Part shown: piece by piece, positions 1-8,654 of the stretch
Numbering within the stretch: the stretch's first letter is position 1
How the letters are laid out: each line of letters starts with the position of its first letter
Origin: an uncultured Eubacteriales bacterium
GTDB lineage: Bacteria > Bacillota > Clostridia > Christensenellales > Aristaeellaceae
Length of the DNA: 64,000 nt
NCBI GenBank assembly: GCA_902793605.1
Contig: CADBEB010000003.1
Location: 1-64,000, forward strand
Direction of reading: 5' to 3'
Notes under the pieces: model-generated
What the model was told of the DNA's origin: nothing
Databases searched by the model: none
What the model saw: the letters and a program-made list of their open reading frames with translations, nothing else
Made by a program: the position numbers and the translations under genes

Positions 1-44
1 TAAAAAAACGTCCGCACCCCCGATCTGCCGCTTTTTGTAAGACA

Positions 45-83
45 AAGTTCCAGTCCTTTTCTTCGCCTTTAGAACTGGAACTT
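45..83. repeat. Inverted repeat downstream of lacZ
   Basis: A perfect 10-bp inverted repeat (AAGTTCCAGT at 45-54, ACTGGAACTT at 74-83) with a 19-nt loop lies just past the lacZ stop codon. On the minus strand it could act as a weak terminator, but no clear T-run follows. The rest of 1-109 shows no gene. Confidence 0.4.
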
Positions 84-109
84 ACCTTTGCACTTCACGA
101 AACTGTTCT

Positions 110-3100
110 TCAGATTCCCCTGAACGAGAACTCAAAGCTCAGCGGCTTCGACACATCGATCAGGTATTCCGGATGCGTCCGGGCGCCCCAGCTGTCGTCC
201 CCGCCGACGCCCATCTGCCGCAGGCTCATCTTCAGGACTGTATAGGCAACCGGGGGCAGCTCATATCCGTGGGCAGCGTTCTCGATCTCATGCGGCGTCC
301 AGGGCAGGGCGGAAAATTCCCCGCCGTTCAGCCACAGCTTCAGGCCTTGTCCCCGGGCATTGGTGATCTCTGCCCAGCGAACGCCGGTGCGGTTGCCGCA
401 TTCCTGGGGCAGAAGGTAAGGGGTCAGGTTGTCCGCGGCGCGATAATCCCAGATACCGAGGCGTGCGCCTTCCCGCCGGTCGATATAGTTTTCCGCCGGC
501 CCGAGGCCATAGAAGCGCACGCGGTCACAGTCCGCGTCCAGCTTCGCGATCATGCCGAACTCCGGCATGTCTCCGAGCTCCTTCACCGGGTCATAGTCCA
601 GGCGGATGGTGACCTTTCCGCAGGGGCAAACCCGGTATGTCACGACGCAGGAAGCCGCGGGGGTTGTCGGAAGGTCGTAGGTGAGGCTGAAGACGACGTT
701 GCCGTCCTCCTCCCGGACGGGACGGGCTTCGGCGTTCTTCTTCATCGTTTCCGGATCAAAGGCAGTGGTCGCGTAGAGCGAGGCGATCTTCCACTGAGCA
801 TAGCGCTGGGGCATTTTGCTGCCGTAGTCGTTGTTGACCGGAGCACGCCAGAAGTTCGGCACCAGCGGCGTTTTCAGCAGCTCCGTACCGCCCCAGCAGT
901 AGGAGGTCAGCGCACCGGTGAGCCGGGAAGCCTGGACGCTGAAATGCTCCCCGCGAACGGAGATGTTCCACGGGCTGGACATGCAGAAGAGGTCTCCGTT
1001 CAGGCAGGGGCAGGCCTTTTTTGCTTCGACAGACCAGACGCCCTGGCCGAAGGCGACTTCATAGCCCGCGGGCGCCCAGGGGGTATCCTCCTTCAGGCGG
1101 AAGGAGACCGTGACCGCGTATTCACCGGGCTCGACCTGCGGGCCGAAGGGCAGGGGGATCTCCGCGGAGGAGAGCGGCGGCACATCGGTCGCCACTTCGT
1201 GCCGGGCGATCTCCTTCCCGCCCTTCTCCAGCACCGCCACGCAGCGGCAGGCGGAGGTGGAGGTGAACATGTGGCGGTTGACGACCTTCATCTTTTCTGC
1301 GTCCGGACAGACGACGATATCCTGGTAGTTGTACTTCACTTCCTGCAGTTTCGGGGTCTCCCGGCCATCCGCGAAGACGATGCCGTTTCCGCAGAAGATA
1401 CCGTCCGTCGGCCGGTCGTCCCAGTCGCCGCCGTAGGTCAGGGTCTCCCTGCCGAAGCGGTCCCGCATGACCAGAGCCTGGTCGATGAAATCCCAGATAA
1501 AGCCGCCCTGGTACAGCTCTTCTTCATATGCCAGCTCCGTATACTTGTGCATGGCGCCGTTGGAGTTGCCCATGGAGTGGGTGTATTCGCAGAGGATGAA
1601 GGGCTTTTCCCGGTGCTCCTTCAGGTATTTGCGGACCTGGTCCGCCGGGGTGTACATCTCGGTCTCGATATCCGTGATCTCCCGCAGGCGCAGGTCCGGA
1701 TACAGGGCGTCCACCTGGTGGTCCCCTTCGTAATGCACGGGGCGGGTGGGATCGAGGCGCTTAAACTCCCGGCTCATCGCCAGGATCACGGTGCCGGTCA
1801 GGCTCTCGTTGCCGCAGGACCAGATCACGACGGAGGGATGGTTCCGGTCCCGGCCGACGACGGAGCGGATCCGGTCAAGAAGGAGGGGCTCCCATTCCTT
1901 CCGGCAGCCGGGGAACATCTCTTCTTTGGCGATATATCCCTGCCAGAGCATATCCCACATGCCGTGGCTTTCCATGTTGTTCTCATCGATGACGTACAGG
2001 CCCAGTTCATCGCAGAGGCGGTAGAGGATGCCGGAGTTCGGATAATGGCTGGTTCGGATCGCGTTGATGTTGTTCCGCTTCATGAGGAGCAGGTCCCGGC
2101 GGATCTTCTCCTCCGTGACAGCGCGGCCGGTCTCCCCGCAGAAATCATGCCGGTTGACGCCCTTGAAGACCACGCGGACGCCGTTGACGCGGATGACGCT
2201 GTCCCGGATCACGATCTTCCGGAAGCCGACGCGCTGGAGGGAGGTCTCCTCCGTTCCGTCCGGCGCGGCCAGGACGACTTCCAGGCTGTAGAGATACGGA
2301 TCCTCTGCGGACCAGAGGCGGGGGCCTTCCACCGTGAGGGTGCCCGAAGCTTCGGCTTCACCGGAGACGGTCTCCTCCGCCTCCGCGAGGACCTTTCCGC
2401 CGTCCTTCAGGCGGAGCCGAAGGACGGTGTCCTCCGGCGCGGAGACCTTCACCTTCCACTGCAGGATGCCCTTTGTGAAGGAATCATCCGGCTCGGCGGT
2501 GACGTTCAGGTCCCAGAGATGGGCGGCGGGAACGGCATAGAGATACACCTCCCGGTACAGGCCGGAAAAGCGAAGGAAGTCCTGATCCTCCAGCCAGCTG
2601 CCGGCGCACCAGCGGTAGACGCGGCAGGCCAGCTTGTTCTCCCCGTCCGTCAGGGCGTCTGTCAGCTCAAATTCATGGGGCGTAAAGCTGTCCGAGGAGA
2701 AACCGATATAGGTCCCGTTCAGCCAGACGGCGACGCAGCTCTCGGCACCCTGGAAGGAGATGAAGACGCGTTTCCCCTTCATCTCTTCCGGCAGGCGGAA
2801 ATGCTTTACATAGCAGGCGACCGGGTTAAAGTGTTCCGGCAGCTGGCCGGGGCGAAGATCCTCCAGCCCGTCCCAGGGATACTCGGTATTGGCATACTGG
2901 GGATGGCCCCAGCCTTCCAGCTGGATGTGCGCGGGGACATGGATATCGTCCCAGCCATGGCAGTCGAAGCCCGGCTGCTCAAAGCCCGGTACAACCTGCG
3001 CCGGGTCCTTCGCGTGGGCAAATTTCCACAGCCCGTTCAGGGACAGACGGTACGACGGCCGGCATTCGTGATCGGAATGGGGATCCAGCCGGTTCTCACG

Positions 3101-3139
3101 GAAATAACCCGGGTCCTTCAGTCGGTTTACATCAAACAT
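110..3139 (-). CDS. lacZ: Beta-galactosidase, glycoside hydrolase family 2
   Basis: Large LacZ-type beta-galactosidase of 1009 residues, the usual size of the E. coli-like form (about 1020). It hydrolyses terminal beta-galactosides and is probably cytoplasmic because no signal peptide is visible. The start of the protein carries the family pattern of an early DPGYFRENRL segment, then the sugar-binding and immunoglobulin-like domains, a TIM barrel with the acid/base glutamate in CGNES (about E445) and the nucleophile in CEYTHSMGN (about E518), and a C-terminal beta-sandwich small chain. I chose the ATG at 3139 over a TTG at 3145. The preceding ribosome binding site is weak (GGCGGG). It lies 68 bp downstream of an ECF sigma-linked membrane protein gene in the same direction; whether it shares that transcript is not clear. 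No lac repressor or permease is adjacent. Confidence 0.95.
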   Translation of the reverse strand: MFDVNRLKDPGYFRENRLDPHSDHECRPSYRLSLNGLWKFAHAKDPAQVVPGFEQPGFDCHGWDDIHVPAHIQLEGWGHPQYANTEYPWDGLEDLRPGQLPEHFNPVACYVKHFRLPEEMKGKRVFISFQGAESCVAVWLNGTYIGFSSDSFTPHEFELTDALTDGENKLACRVYRWCAGSWLEDQDFLRFSGLYREVYLYAVPAAHLWDLNVTAEPDDSFTKGILQWKVKVSAPEDTVLRLRLKDGGKVLAEAEETVSGEAEASGTLTVEGPRLWSAEDPYLYSLEVVLAAPDGTEETSLQRVGFRKIVIRDSVIRVNGVRVVFKGVNRHDFCGETGRAVTEEKIRRDLLLMKRNNINAIRTSHYPNSGILYRLCDELGLYVIDENNMESHGMWDMLWQGYIAKEEMFPGCRKEWEPLLLDRIRSVVGRDRNHPSVVIWSCGNESLTGTVILAMSREFKRLDPTRPVHYEGDHQVDALYPDLRLREITDIETEMYTPADQVRKYLKEHREKPFILCEYTHSMGNSNGAMHKYTELAYEEELYQGGFIWDFIDQALVMRDRFGRETLTYGGDWDDRPTDGIFCGNGIVFADGRETPKLQEVKYNYQDIVVCPDAEKMKVVNRHMFTSTSACRCVAVLEKGGKEIARHEVATDVPPLSSAEIPLPFGPQVEPGEYAVTVSFRLKEDTPWAPAGYEVAFGQGVWSVEAKKACPCLNGDLFCMSSPWNISVRGEHFSVQASRLTGALTSYCWGGTELLKTPLVPNFWRAPVNNDYGSKMPQRYAQWKIASLYATTAFDPETMKKNAEARPVREEDGNVVFSLTYDLPTTPAASCVVTYRVCPCGKVTIRLDYDPVKELGDMPEFGMIAKLDADCDRVRFYGLGPAENYIDRREGARLGIWDYRAADNLTPYLLPQECGNRTGVRWAEITNARGQGLKLWLNGGEFSALPWTPHEIENAAHGYELPPVAYTVLKMSLRQMGVGGDDSWGARTHPEYLIDVSKPLSFEFSFRGI

Positions 3140-3207
3140 GGTCAACCCGCCTTTATTTGTATTTTTGTATTCATACTATATCACAGAATGGAAGGGATTG
3201 CCTATCT

Positions 3208-3987
3208 TTATTTCTTCCTGAATTTCTTCACGCCTGCGGCGACGGCCAGAGGCACCAAGGCGATCAGCACGAAGGGCCAGACCTCGAGCAGGAAATCACC
3301 CATGTCCGCGAAGAAGCCGCCGATGCCGGTCCGCTCCGGCATTCCGGCCGCGGGGGCTTCCGTCACGGGTGCTTCGGTCACAGGTGCTTCGGTCACAGGT
3401 GCTTTCGTCACGGGCGCTGCGGAGACGGCCTCTTCTTCGGCCTCCTCCGCCGCTTCCATGAAGTAAGCCGGCACGGAAGCGTCTTCAGCCGCGGTCTCTT
3501 CCTCCGTCATCGCTTCCGCGGCATAACTGACTTCGGCGGACTTGGCGCCCAGGTCCTTCCGGTTGCCCGATCCGGCGGCAGGCACTGCAGCCGCGTCCGT
3601 TTCGCCTGCGGAAGCGGCTGCTTCGTATACCGCATCCATGGCGTTCTCCACTGTCGCGGCGTTTTCGGCTGCCGCTTCCTCCGCCGCTGCTTCTTCGTTT
3701 ACGGCGCCTTCCGTTACGGCCATCGTGCTGACGGCTTCATTGGCTGGCAGGAGCGGTTTCCGGGCGGAGCGATAGATCAGGGTTCCCCCGATCAGGAACA
3801 CAAACACAGCGGCCACGCTGAGGATCTTCGGCCACTGGGAAACAGGGGCCGGCGCGGGCTTCTCCGCCTGCTTTGCTTCTTCGCGCACCGCATTCATCCA
3901 CTGGTCATGGAAGCCGGCGGGCATCGGGGGCACGTCTTCCGCCATGCCTGCCAGCAGCTGATCCAGGTTCAGTTCTGCCTGACTCAT
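3208..3987 (-). CDS. Membrane protein, probable partner or anti-sigma of adjacent ECF sigma factor
   Basis: Protein of 259 residues with no recognised domain. Residues 1-50 are a soluble acidic N-terminus. A membrane helix lies at about 55-72 and a second at about 235-255, followed by a short basic tail. Between them is a long Ala/Glu-rich region containing four near-identical PVTEA repeats. The ATGA overlap of its start with the end of the sigma-factor gene implies translational coupling. This arrangement, a sigma factor followed by a protein with a short cytoplasmic N-terminus and a membrane helix, is typical of ECF sigma / anti-sigma pairs, so an anti-sigma role is inferred from context. 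No zinc-finger HxxxCxxC motif is visible. The Ala/Glu/Pro linker would lie outside the cell if residues 1-54 are cytoplasmic, and may span part of the wall. Confidence 0.7.
   Translation of the reverse strand: MSQAELNLDQLLAGMAEDVPPMPAGFHDQWMNAVREEAKQAEKPAPAPVSQWPKILSVAAVFVFLIGGTLIYRSARKPLLPANEAVSTMAVTEGAVNEEAAAEEAAAENAATVENAMDAVYEAAASAGETDAAAVPAAGSGNRKDLGAKSAEVSYAAEAMTEEETAAEDASVPAYFMEAAEEAEEEAVSAAPVTKAPVTEAPVTEAPVTEAPAAGMPERTGIGGFFADMGDFLLEVWPFVLIALVPLAVAAGVKKFRKK
3353..3411. repeat. Tandem 15-bp coding repeat (about four copies)
   Basis: About four units of a 15-bp sequence resembling GGTGCTTCGGTCACA run in tandem inside the membrane protein gene and encode PVTEA on the minus strand. Copies are nearly identical, so copy number may vary by slippage without breaking the frame. 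Confidence 0.8.
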
Positions 3988-4580
3988 GTCCGCGACCTCC
4001 TTTCACCCTTTTTGACGTCCGCCGGGGAGGAAAGTTCCCCTTCCGGCGTTAAGATCTCCTTCAGCCGTGCCTTCGCCCGGTTGACCCGGCTCTTGACCGT
4101 GCCTTCCGAGATGTCCAGCATCCGCGCCGCCTCTTCATAGGATACGCGCTCCAACTGGGTCAGCACGAGGGCCTCCCGCTGGTCTTCCGGCAGGAGGGCG
4201 ATCGCCTCCCGCAGGCGGCGGCGCTCATCCTTTGCGATCACCTGGGCCTCCGTGCCGGGGGAGGTGTCCGCCGGATCAAAACCCTGGTCTTTCATCGGTT
4301 CTATCGAAACGCTCCTGTCCCTCTTTTTCTTCCGCAGCCAGTCCATACAGCAGTTGGCGGCGATCCGGTAGACCCAGCTTTCAAAAGCGCAGTCCCCACG
4401 GTAGTTGTCCAGCGCGCGCCAGATCCGGATCATCGCCTCCTGGCCGCAGTCCGACGAAGCCTCGCGGTCGCCGGTGTAGTGCCAGCAGACGCGCCAGACC
4501 AGCTGCTCCAGCGGTTCCATCAGCCGGCCGAACGCCTCGGGATCCCCGCGCTGCGCTTTGCGCAGCAGCAATTCATCCAT
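3984..4580 (-). CDS. RNA polymerase sigma factor, ECF sigma-70 family
   Basis: ECF sigma factor of 198 residues. Region 2 includes the core-binding stretch SDCGQEAMIRIWRAL and the -10 recognition segment FESWVYRIAANCCMDWLRKK. Region 4 contains LPEDQREALVLTQLERVSYE followed by the helix-turn-helix EAARMLDISEGTVKSRVNRA. These are diagnostic of the family. The ATG at 4580 is preferred over the one at 4586 because AGGAGG then sits 7 nt upstream instead of 1-2. The 3' end overlaps the membrane partner gene by 4 bp. The gene is divergent from recO with about 120 bp between starts. No promoter with an ECF-type AAC motif was confidently identified upstream, so autoregulation is not shown. Confidence 0.93.
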   Translation of the reverse strand: MDELLLRKAQRGDPEAFGRLMEPLEQLVWRVCWHYTGDREASSDCGQEAMIRIWRALDNYRGDCAFESWVYRIAANCCMDWLRKKKRDRSVSIEPMKDQGFDPADTSPGTEAQVIAKDERRRLREAIALLPEDQREALVLTQLERVSYEEAARMLDISEGTVKSRVNRAKARLKEILTPEGELSSPADVKKGERRSRT

Positions 4581-4702
4581 GCGCATTCCTCCTCAGGAAG
4601 GGGTTCTTTCTTGCAATCCGCTTTTACATATGATAGCATAGCTTTGGCTTTTTGACCAATCATCCGCGCGCGGCCTTTCCGGCTGCGGACCCGGGAGAAG
4701 AC

Positions 4703-5431
4703 ATGATCCAGACAGAGAACACCGCCATCGTGCTGCGGCACGTGAATTACCGGGACAACGATCGGATGGTCACGCTGCTGTCTCCGTCCCGGGGGCGAAT
4801 CGACGCGATCATCCGCAACTGCCGGAAGCCGAAGTCGCACAACCTCAACTCAGGCGAGCTTTTTGCCCTGGGCGACTATATGATGCACGAGAACGGCGGA
4901 CACATCACCGTGACCTCCGTCCGGCTGATCGAGACCTTCTACCCCCTGCGGAACGATTACGACCGGCTGACCTGCGGGACTTACCTGCTGAACCTGACCG
5001 AGGCGGTGATCGAGCCGGAGCAGCCGGAGCAGGAACTGTTCATGCTGCTGCTGCACACTCTGTCCCGGCTGACGTTCTCGGACCAGGAATGGAAACCGCT
5101 GCTGGCCGGGTTCCTGCTGCACTTCTCCGCCTGCCAGGGGTTCAAGCCCCGGCTGAACCATTGCGTGTTCTGCGGGAAGCGCCTGGAGGCGGGCGAACCG
5201 GCGTTCTTCGACAGCGAGGAGGGCGGCGTGCTGTGCGGGGCCTGCCGCCGGAGGAAGGACCAGGTGCCGCTTTCCGCGGAACAGCTCCGCTGGATGCGCG
5301 GGGCGCTGGAGACCGGCTCCGCCGGGTGGGTCAACACGGAGGAAGCCTCCGCTCCCTTCACCCTGCTCCGGAAATATGTGGAGCAGCGTCTCGGCCGCCG
5401 GATCCGCAGCGCCTCCATGCTGCCGGAGTAG
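4703..5431 (+). CDS. recO: DNA repair protein RecO
   Basis: RecO of 242 residues, normal length. It helps load RecA on SSB-coated single-stranded DNA with RecR. The N-terminal OB-fold carries the typical TENTAIVLRHVNYRDNDRMV opening, in which early residues read through turnover of the recombination partner. A four-cysteine zinc site follows in CVFCG and, about 20 residues later, CGAC. The C-terminus ends in a helix with LRKYVEQRLGRRIRS. The longest open frame starts at a TTG at 4652, but the ATG at 4703 has GGGAGAAG 2-9 nt upstream and matches the usual RecO N-terminus. It stands alone, divergent from an ECF sigma gene and 106 bp before an exported protein gene; the usual era neighbour is absent. 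Confidence 0.95.
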   Translation: MIQTENTAIVLRHVNYRDNDRMVTLLSPSRGRIDAIIRNCRKPKSHNLNSGELFALGDYMMHENGGHITVTSVRLIETFYPLRNDYDRLTCGTYLLNLTEAVIEPEQPEQELFMLLLHTLSRLTFSDQEWKPLLAGFLLHFSACQGFKPRLNHCVFCGKRLEAGEPAFFDSEEGGVLCGACRRRKDQVPLSAEQLRWMRGALETGSAGWVNTEEASAPFTLLRKYVEQRLGRRIRSASMLPE

Positions 5432-5537
5432 CCGGCTGCCGGCATTTACCGTGTCCGGGTTTCACTGACAATGCTTTTATTGTTCAGCGGTCTGATCAAC
5501 AGACATACAAGAGGATTTGTGAAGGAGGAACGAAAGA

Positions 5538-6101
5538 ATGAAGCGGAGTTTTCTTTTCCTGGTGACGGCGGTCCTGTTCCTGACGGCGGCCTTCGCCTCG
5601 GCGGACGGGGTGACGTTCAGCACGGCATATTTTACGCTGGAACTGCCGGACAACTGGGAAACGGATATGGGCGAACTGAAGAAGGAGGACAATACGGAAG
5701 AACTGGGCTTCTTCGGCGGAGAGACGGCGGGAGGGCTGCTCGCCGGAGGCGCCTATCTGGTTTACTATGAAAACCTGAAGGATATCTCCCTGTGGAATGC
5801 CAGCGCGGAGGAACTGAAGGATTACGAGGATGCCCTGCTGGAGGATTTTGAGAAAAACAAACCCAGGCTGGTCGATACGGTCATGGCCGGGCAGATCCCG
5901 CTGGTGATCATCCGGGGGAACGACGACGAGGGCGAATTCGTCTATGCGGATACGATCACCAACGGATACGCGATCGAATTCGAATTCTATGTCACGGACG
6001 ACGACGGTGAAAAGCAGCTGCCGATCACGGATCAGGATATCGAACAGATCAAAACGATCCTGGCAACCTTCCGGCCCGCGACGGATGCCGGGAGGAGCTG
6101 A
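5538..6101 (+). CDS. Exported protein of unknown function, 187 residues
   Basis: A clear signal peptide (MKRSFLFLVTAVLFLTAAFA, then SADG) is followed by a small acidic domain starting VTFSTAYFTLELPDNWETD. This pattern, a short beta-strand then 'LPDNW', is seen in small exported lipoprotein-like domains of Clostridia that resemble the PsbP/DUF-type fold, but I do not assign a family. There is no lipobox cysteine. The gene has a good ribosome binding site (GAAGGAGG) and ends 4 bp before the start of the downstream clostripain-family gene, so the two are probably cotranscribed and may act together outside the cell. Confidence 0.8.
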   Translation: MKRSFLFLVTAVLFLTAAFASADGVTFSTAYFTLELPDNWETDMGELKKEDNTEELGFFGGETAGGLLAGGAYLVYYENLKDISLWNASAEELKDYEDALLEDFEKNKPRLVDTVMAGQIPLVIIRGNDDEGEFVYADTITNGYAIEFEFYVTDDDGEKQLPITDQDIEQIKTILATFRPATDAGRS

Positions 6102-6105
6102 CGTG

Positions 6106-8409
6106 ATGCTGCGCCGGGGTGGGTCTGCCGCGAAAAACCCTTTTTGCCTGCTGCTGGCAGCTGTGCTGTTCGGCCTTGTGTTTGTGCTGCCCGCTCCGGC
6201 CGCCCGGGCGGAGGAGCAGGAAGTGACCATCCTGGTCTATATCTGCGGATCGGATCTGGAAAGCAAGGAAGGCGAGGCCAGCACCGATATCCGGGAGATG
6301 GTTTCCTCCGGTATCGGAAGCTCCGGCGAGGTCACGGTCCTGCTGGCAACCGGCGGGGCTTCCCGCTGGAGCGGGTATGATATTTCCGCCCGGAACGTCC
6401 AGTATTACCGGCTGGAGAAAAGCGGCCCCGTCCTGCTGAAGGACGCGGGAAGGATGAGCATGGGAGACGCAAAAACCCTGAGCTCATTCATCACTTTCGG
6501 CATTTCCGCCGCCCCTGCGAAACGCTATATCATGATCCTGTGGGATCACGGCGGCGGACCGGTCTACGGCCTGTGCAACGATGAGAACTACCGGGACGAA
6601 AGCCTTTCCCTGAAGGAACTGAAAACCGGCCTGACCGACGGCCTGAAGGGGAACAAACTGGATATCATCGGCTTTGACTGCTGTCTGATGAACTGCGTCG
6701 ACCTGTGTTCGGACCTGTACGGGATCGCAGATTATTCCGTGCTGAGCCAGGAGCTTGTCAGCGGCACGGGGCTGGACTACGACGGCTGGATGCAGCCGGT
6801 CGCGGATGATCCGCAGCTTTCATCAGAGAAGATCGCCTCGCTGATCGCGGATACTTATGTGACGGACAACTCCAAAGGCCGGGAAGCGACAACGGCGACG
6901 ATGACCGTCATCGCTTCCGAAAAAATGCCCGCGGTGATGCAGGCGGCCAATTCCTTCAGCGGCGCGCTTGCCTCCCTGGTGGAATCCAATCTGGCCGGCG
7001 TGGTCCGGCTGCGCGAACAGCTGACCTCCTTCGGCGAGTTCCTGGACGAGGACGCGTCCGACCTGGTGGACGTTTTTGACATGTGTGACGCTTTCTCGGC
7101 CCTGCTGCCGAAGGAAAGCGGAGAACTGAAGCAGGCCGCGCAGCAGGCCGTATGCTATAACTGCACGACCGGGGATATTGCCGCCTACGCGCACGGGCTT
7201 TCCTTTTTCCTGCCCTATAAAACCGTTTCCTCCGACAGGAAGGAGATCCTGGATCATTACACCGTGCAAGGCGATTCCTATTCCGCCATGGTATCGTCCA
7301 TGACCACCCAGGTCGCCTCCTCCGGCTATGCGATGACAGCTTCCTCCTATTCACCCAGCAACTTTTACAGCAACACCAATGATTCCTGTTCCGGATCCTT
7401 CTGTGATATCTGGAACGGTTATTACGGGGACTCCTGCAGCTTTGACGACGCCTATGATGCCTGCGGAGGCAATATCTGGTCCGGACTGAACACGTCGTGC
7501 GGTTCGATCTGGGACGGCTTCTCCTCCTGCTCCGGCATCTGGAGTGGCCTGGACCAGCCGGCGCCGGCTGCGACGACCTCGGTCAGCGGCATCTGGAGCG
7601 GCCTGGAAGAAACGGGGAACGAGCCCGCGGCAACGGAACCGCCGGCCCAGACCGCGTCTGCCGCGCTGAACAATATCTGGGCAGGGCTGCTGAACCCGGG
7701 AAGCGATTATTACCAGCCAGGAGAGGAAAACCAGAACGTCCAGCCGGGCGTCAGCGAGGCTGCTACCGTGGACGACGTGCTGGAGACAGCGGACAGTTAT
7801 TTCTCTTCCGCTTCCATGAACGCGCAGATGATCTATTCCATCCAGCTGAACAAGCAGGACCTGAACCACCTGGCCTCCGCCAGCGGCGTTCTGAGCAGGC
7901 AGGAAGGCGATGAAGTCATCCGCTTCGGAAACATGGGAGCGACCACCATCGACTGGTCGACGGGACTGATCCTCTCCATGTTTGACGGTTCCTGGCCGAT
8001 GCTCGGGAACCAGATGGTCCGGGCGGAATACCTCTACGGCGAGGAGAACGGGGACGTGCGCTTCGTGATCCCCGCACGGATCAACGGCCTGAAGATGTAC
8101 CTGCTGTGCAACCGAGCCGCGGACGGGAAAACGGAGCTGATCGGCGCGACCCAGGGATATGATGCGAACGGGTTCGCCATTCGCGGGTCGATCCCGCTGG
8201 AAGCGGGAACGACCGTCTATCCGCTGTTCACCGCGGTTTCCGCGGACGGGACCGAACGGGAGTATCAGGGGAACGAGATCGTGATCCCTGAAGAAGGACT
8301 GGAACTGACCTGGGAAAAGATTCCGGACGGGCATTATCAGTACTGCTTCGGCCTGACGGACCTGTCCGGCCGGGTGCACTATACCAACAGCGTGGAGCTG
8401 CAGTTTTAA
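6106..8409 (+). CDS. Exported clostripain-family (C11) cysteine protease with Cys-rich IWxGL repeats
   Basis: Protein of 767 residues. The ATG at 6106 follows GGAGGAG by 8 nt. An N-terminal hydrophobic signal segment ends near AARAEE. The peptidase domain starts with VTILVYICGSDLESKEG. It has the C11 catalytic histidine in WDHGGG (H148) and cysteine in FDCCLM (C192/C193; family comparison favours C193). The family cleaves after basic residues and is often self-processed. After the catalytic part, residues about 430-530 are unusual: a Cys-, Gly- and Trp-rich segment with repeated I-W-x-G-L units (NIWSGL, SIWDGF, GIWSGL twice, NIWAGL). A C-terminal beta-rich domain (about 540-767) follows. No sorting signal is visible. 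It sits directly downstream of another exported protein gene and upstream of the SCIFF promoter. Confidence 0.9.
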   Translation: MLRRGGSAAKNPFCLLLAAVLFGLVFVLPAPAARAEEQEVTILVYICGSDLESKEGEASTDIREMVSSGIGSSGEVTVLLATGGASRWSGYDISARNVQYYRLEKSGPVLLKDAGRMSMGDAKTLSSFITFGISAAPAKRYIMILWDHGGGPVYGLCNDENYRDESLSLKELKTGLTDGLKGNKLDIIGFDCCLMNCVDLCSDLYGIADYSVLSQELVSGTGLDYDGWMQPVADDPQLSSEKIASLIADTYVTDNSKGREATTATMTVIASEKMPAVMQAANSFSGALASLVESNLAGVVRLREQLTSFGEFLDEDASDLVDVFDMCDAFSALLPKESGELKQAAQQAVCYNCTTGDIAAYAHGLSFFLPYKTVSSDRKEILDHYTVQGDSYSAMVSSMTTQVASSGYAMTASSYSPSNFYSNTNDSCSGSFCDIWNGYYGDSCSFDDAYDACGGNIWSGLNTSCGSIWDGFSSCSGIWSGLDQPAPAATTSVSGIWSGLEETGNEPAATEPPAQTASAALNNIWAGLLNPGSDYYQPGEENQNVQPGVSEAATVDDVLETADSYFSSASMNAQMIYSIQLNKQDLNHLASASGVLSRQEGDEVIRFGNMGATTIDWSTGLILSMFDGSWPMLGNQMVRAEYLYGEENGDVRFVIPARINGLKMYLLCNRAADGKTELIGATQGYDANGFAIRGSIPLEAGTTVYPLFTAVSADGTEREYQGNEIVIPEEGLELTWEKIPDGHYQYCFGLTDLSGRVHYTNSVELQF

Positions 8410-8427
8410 TTCCGGACCCGCCCCGTC

Positions 8428-8457
8428 TTGACGCTGTGCGGACCCGTATGCTACAAT
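8428..8457 (+). promoter_or_regulatory. Promoter of the SCIFF gene
   Basis: TTGACG (8428-8433) and TACAAT (8452-8457) are separated by 18 bp, a good sigma-A promoter. Transcription would start about 25 nt before the SCIFF start codon. Confidence 0.75.
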
Positions 8458-8490
8458 ATTTCCCGAAATCTGAGGACGGAGGATAAGACC

Positions 8491-8649
8491 ATGAAACATA
8501 TTAAGACCCTGAACACCCGGAATCTCTGCGAGAGCGCCAAAAAGGGCGGCTGCGGCGAATGCCAGACCTCCTGCCAGTCCGCCTGCAAGACCAGCTGCGG
8601 CATTGCCAACCAGCAGTGCGAGAGCAAGAAGGAAAAGAGCAATAAGTAA
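8491..8649 (+). CDS. scfA: SCIFF (six cysteines in forty-five) ranthipeptide precursor
   Basis: Peptide of 52 residues and the substrate of the radical SAM maturase encoded downstream. The start MKHIKTLNT and the core CQTSCQSACKTSC are the hallmarks of the SCIFF family, which is nearly universal in Clostridia and whose mature role is unknown. The maturase joins cysteine sulfurs to side chains of other residues (thioether, ranthipeptide class). This copy has seven cysteines (C13, C21, C24, C28, C32, C36, C43); the extra one relative to the family name is probably C13 or C21. The residue after C36 is Gly37. In the characterised Clostridium thermocellum peptide, as I recall, the mapped crosslink joins C32 to T37. 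The ATG at 8491 has GGAGGA 8 nt upstream. Confidence 0.93.
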   Translation: MKHIKTLNTRNLCESAKKGGCGECQTSCQSACKTSCGIANQQCESKKEKSNK

Positions 8650-8654
8650 TTCAG

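Noticed and set aside
3353..3411. Tandem 15-bp repeats as a CRISPR or regulatory array
   Set aside because: They stay in frame and encode PVTEA within a membrane protein.
173..3466. A 1097-codon open frame on the plus strand opposite lacZ
   Set aside because: It runs antisense to a clear GH2 enzyme; its protein is low-complexity Gly/Ala/Arg/Val with no domain. GC-rich codon use keeps the opposite frame open.
4652..4702. TTG start extending RecO by 17 residues
   Set aside because: No Shine-Dalgarno; the ATG at 4703 fits the family N-terminus and has one.
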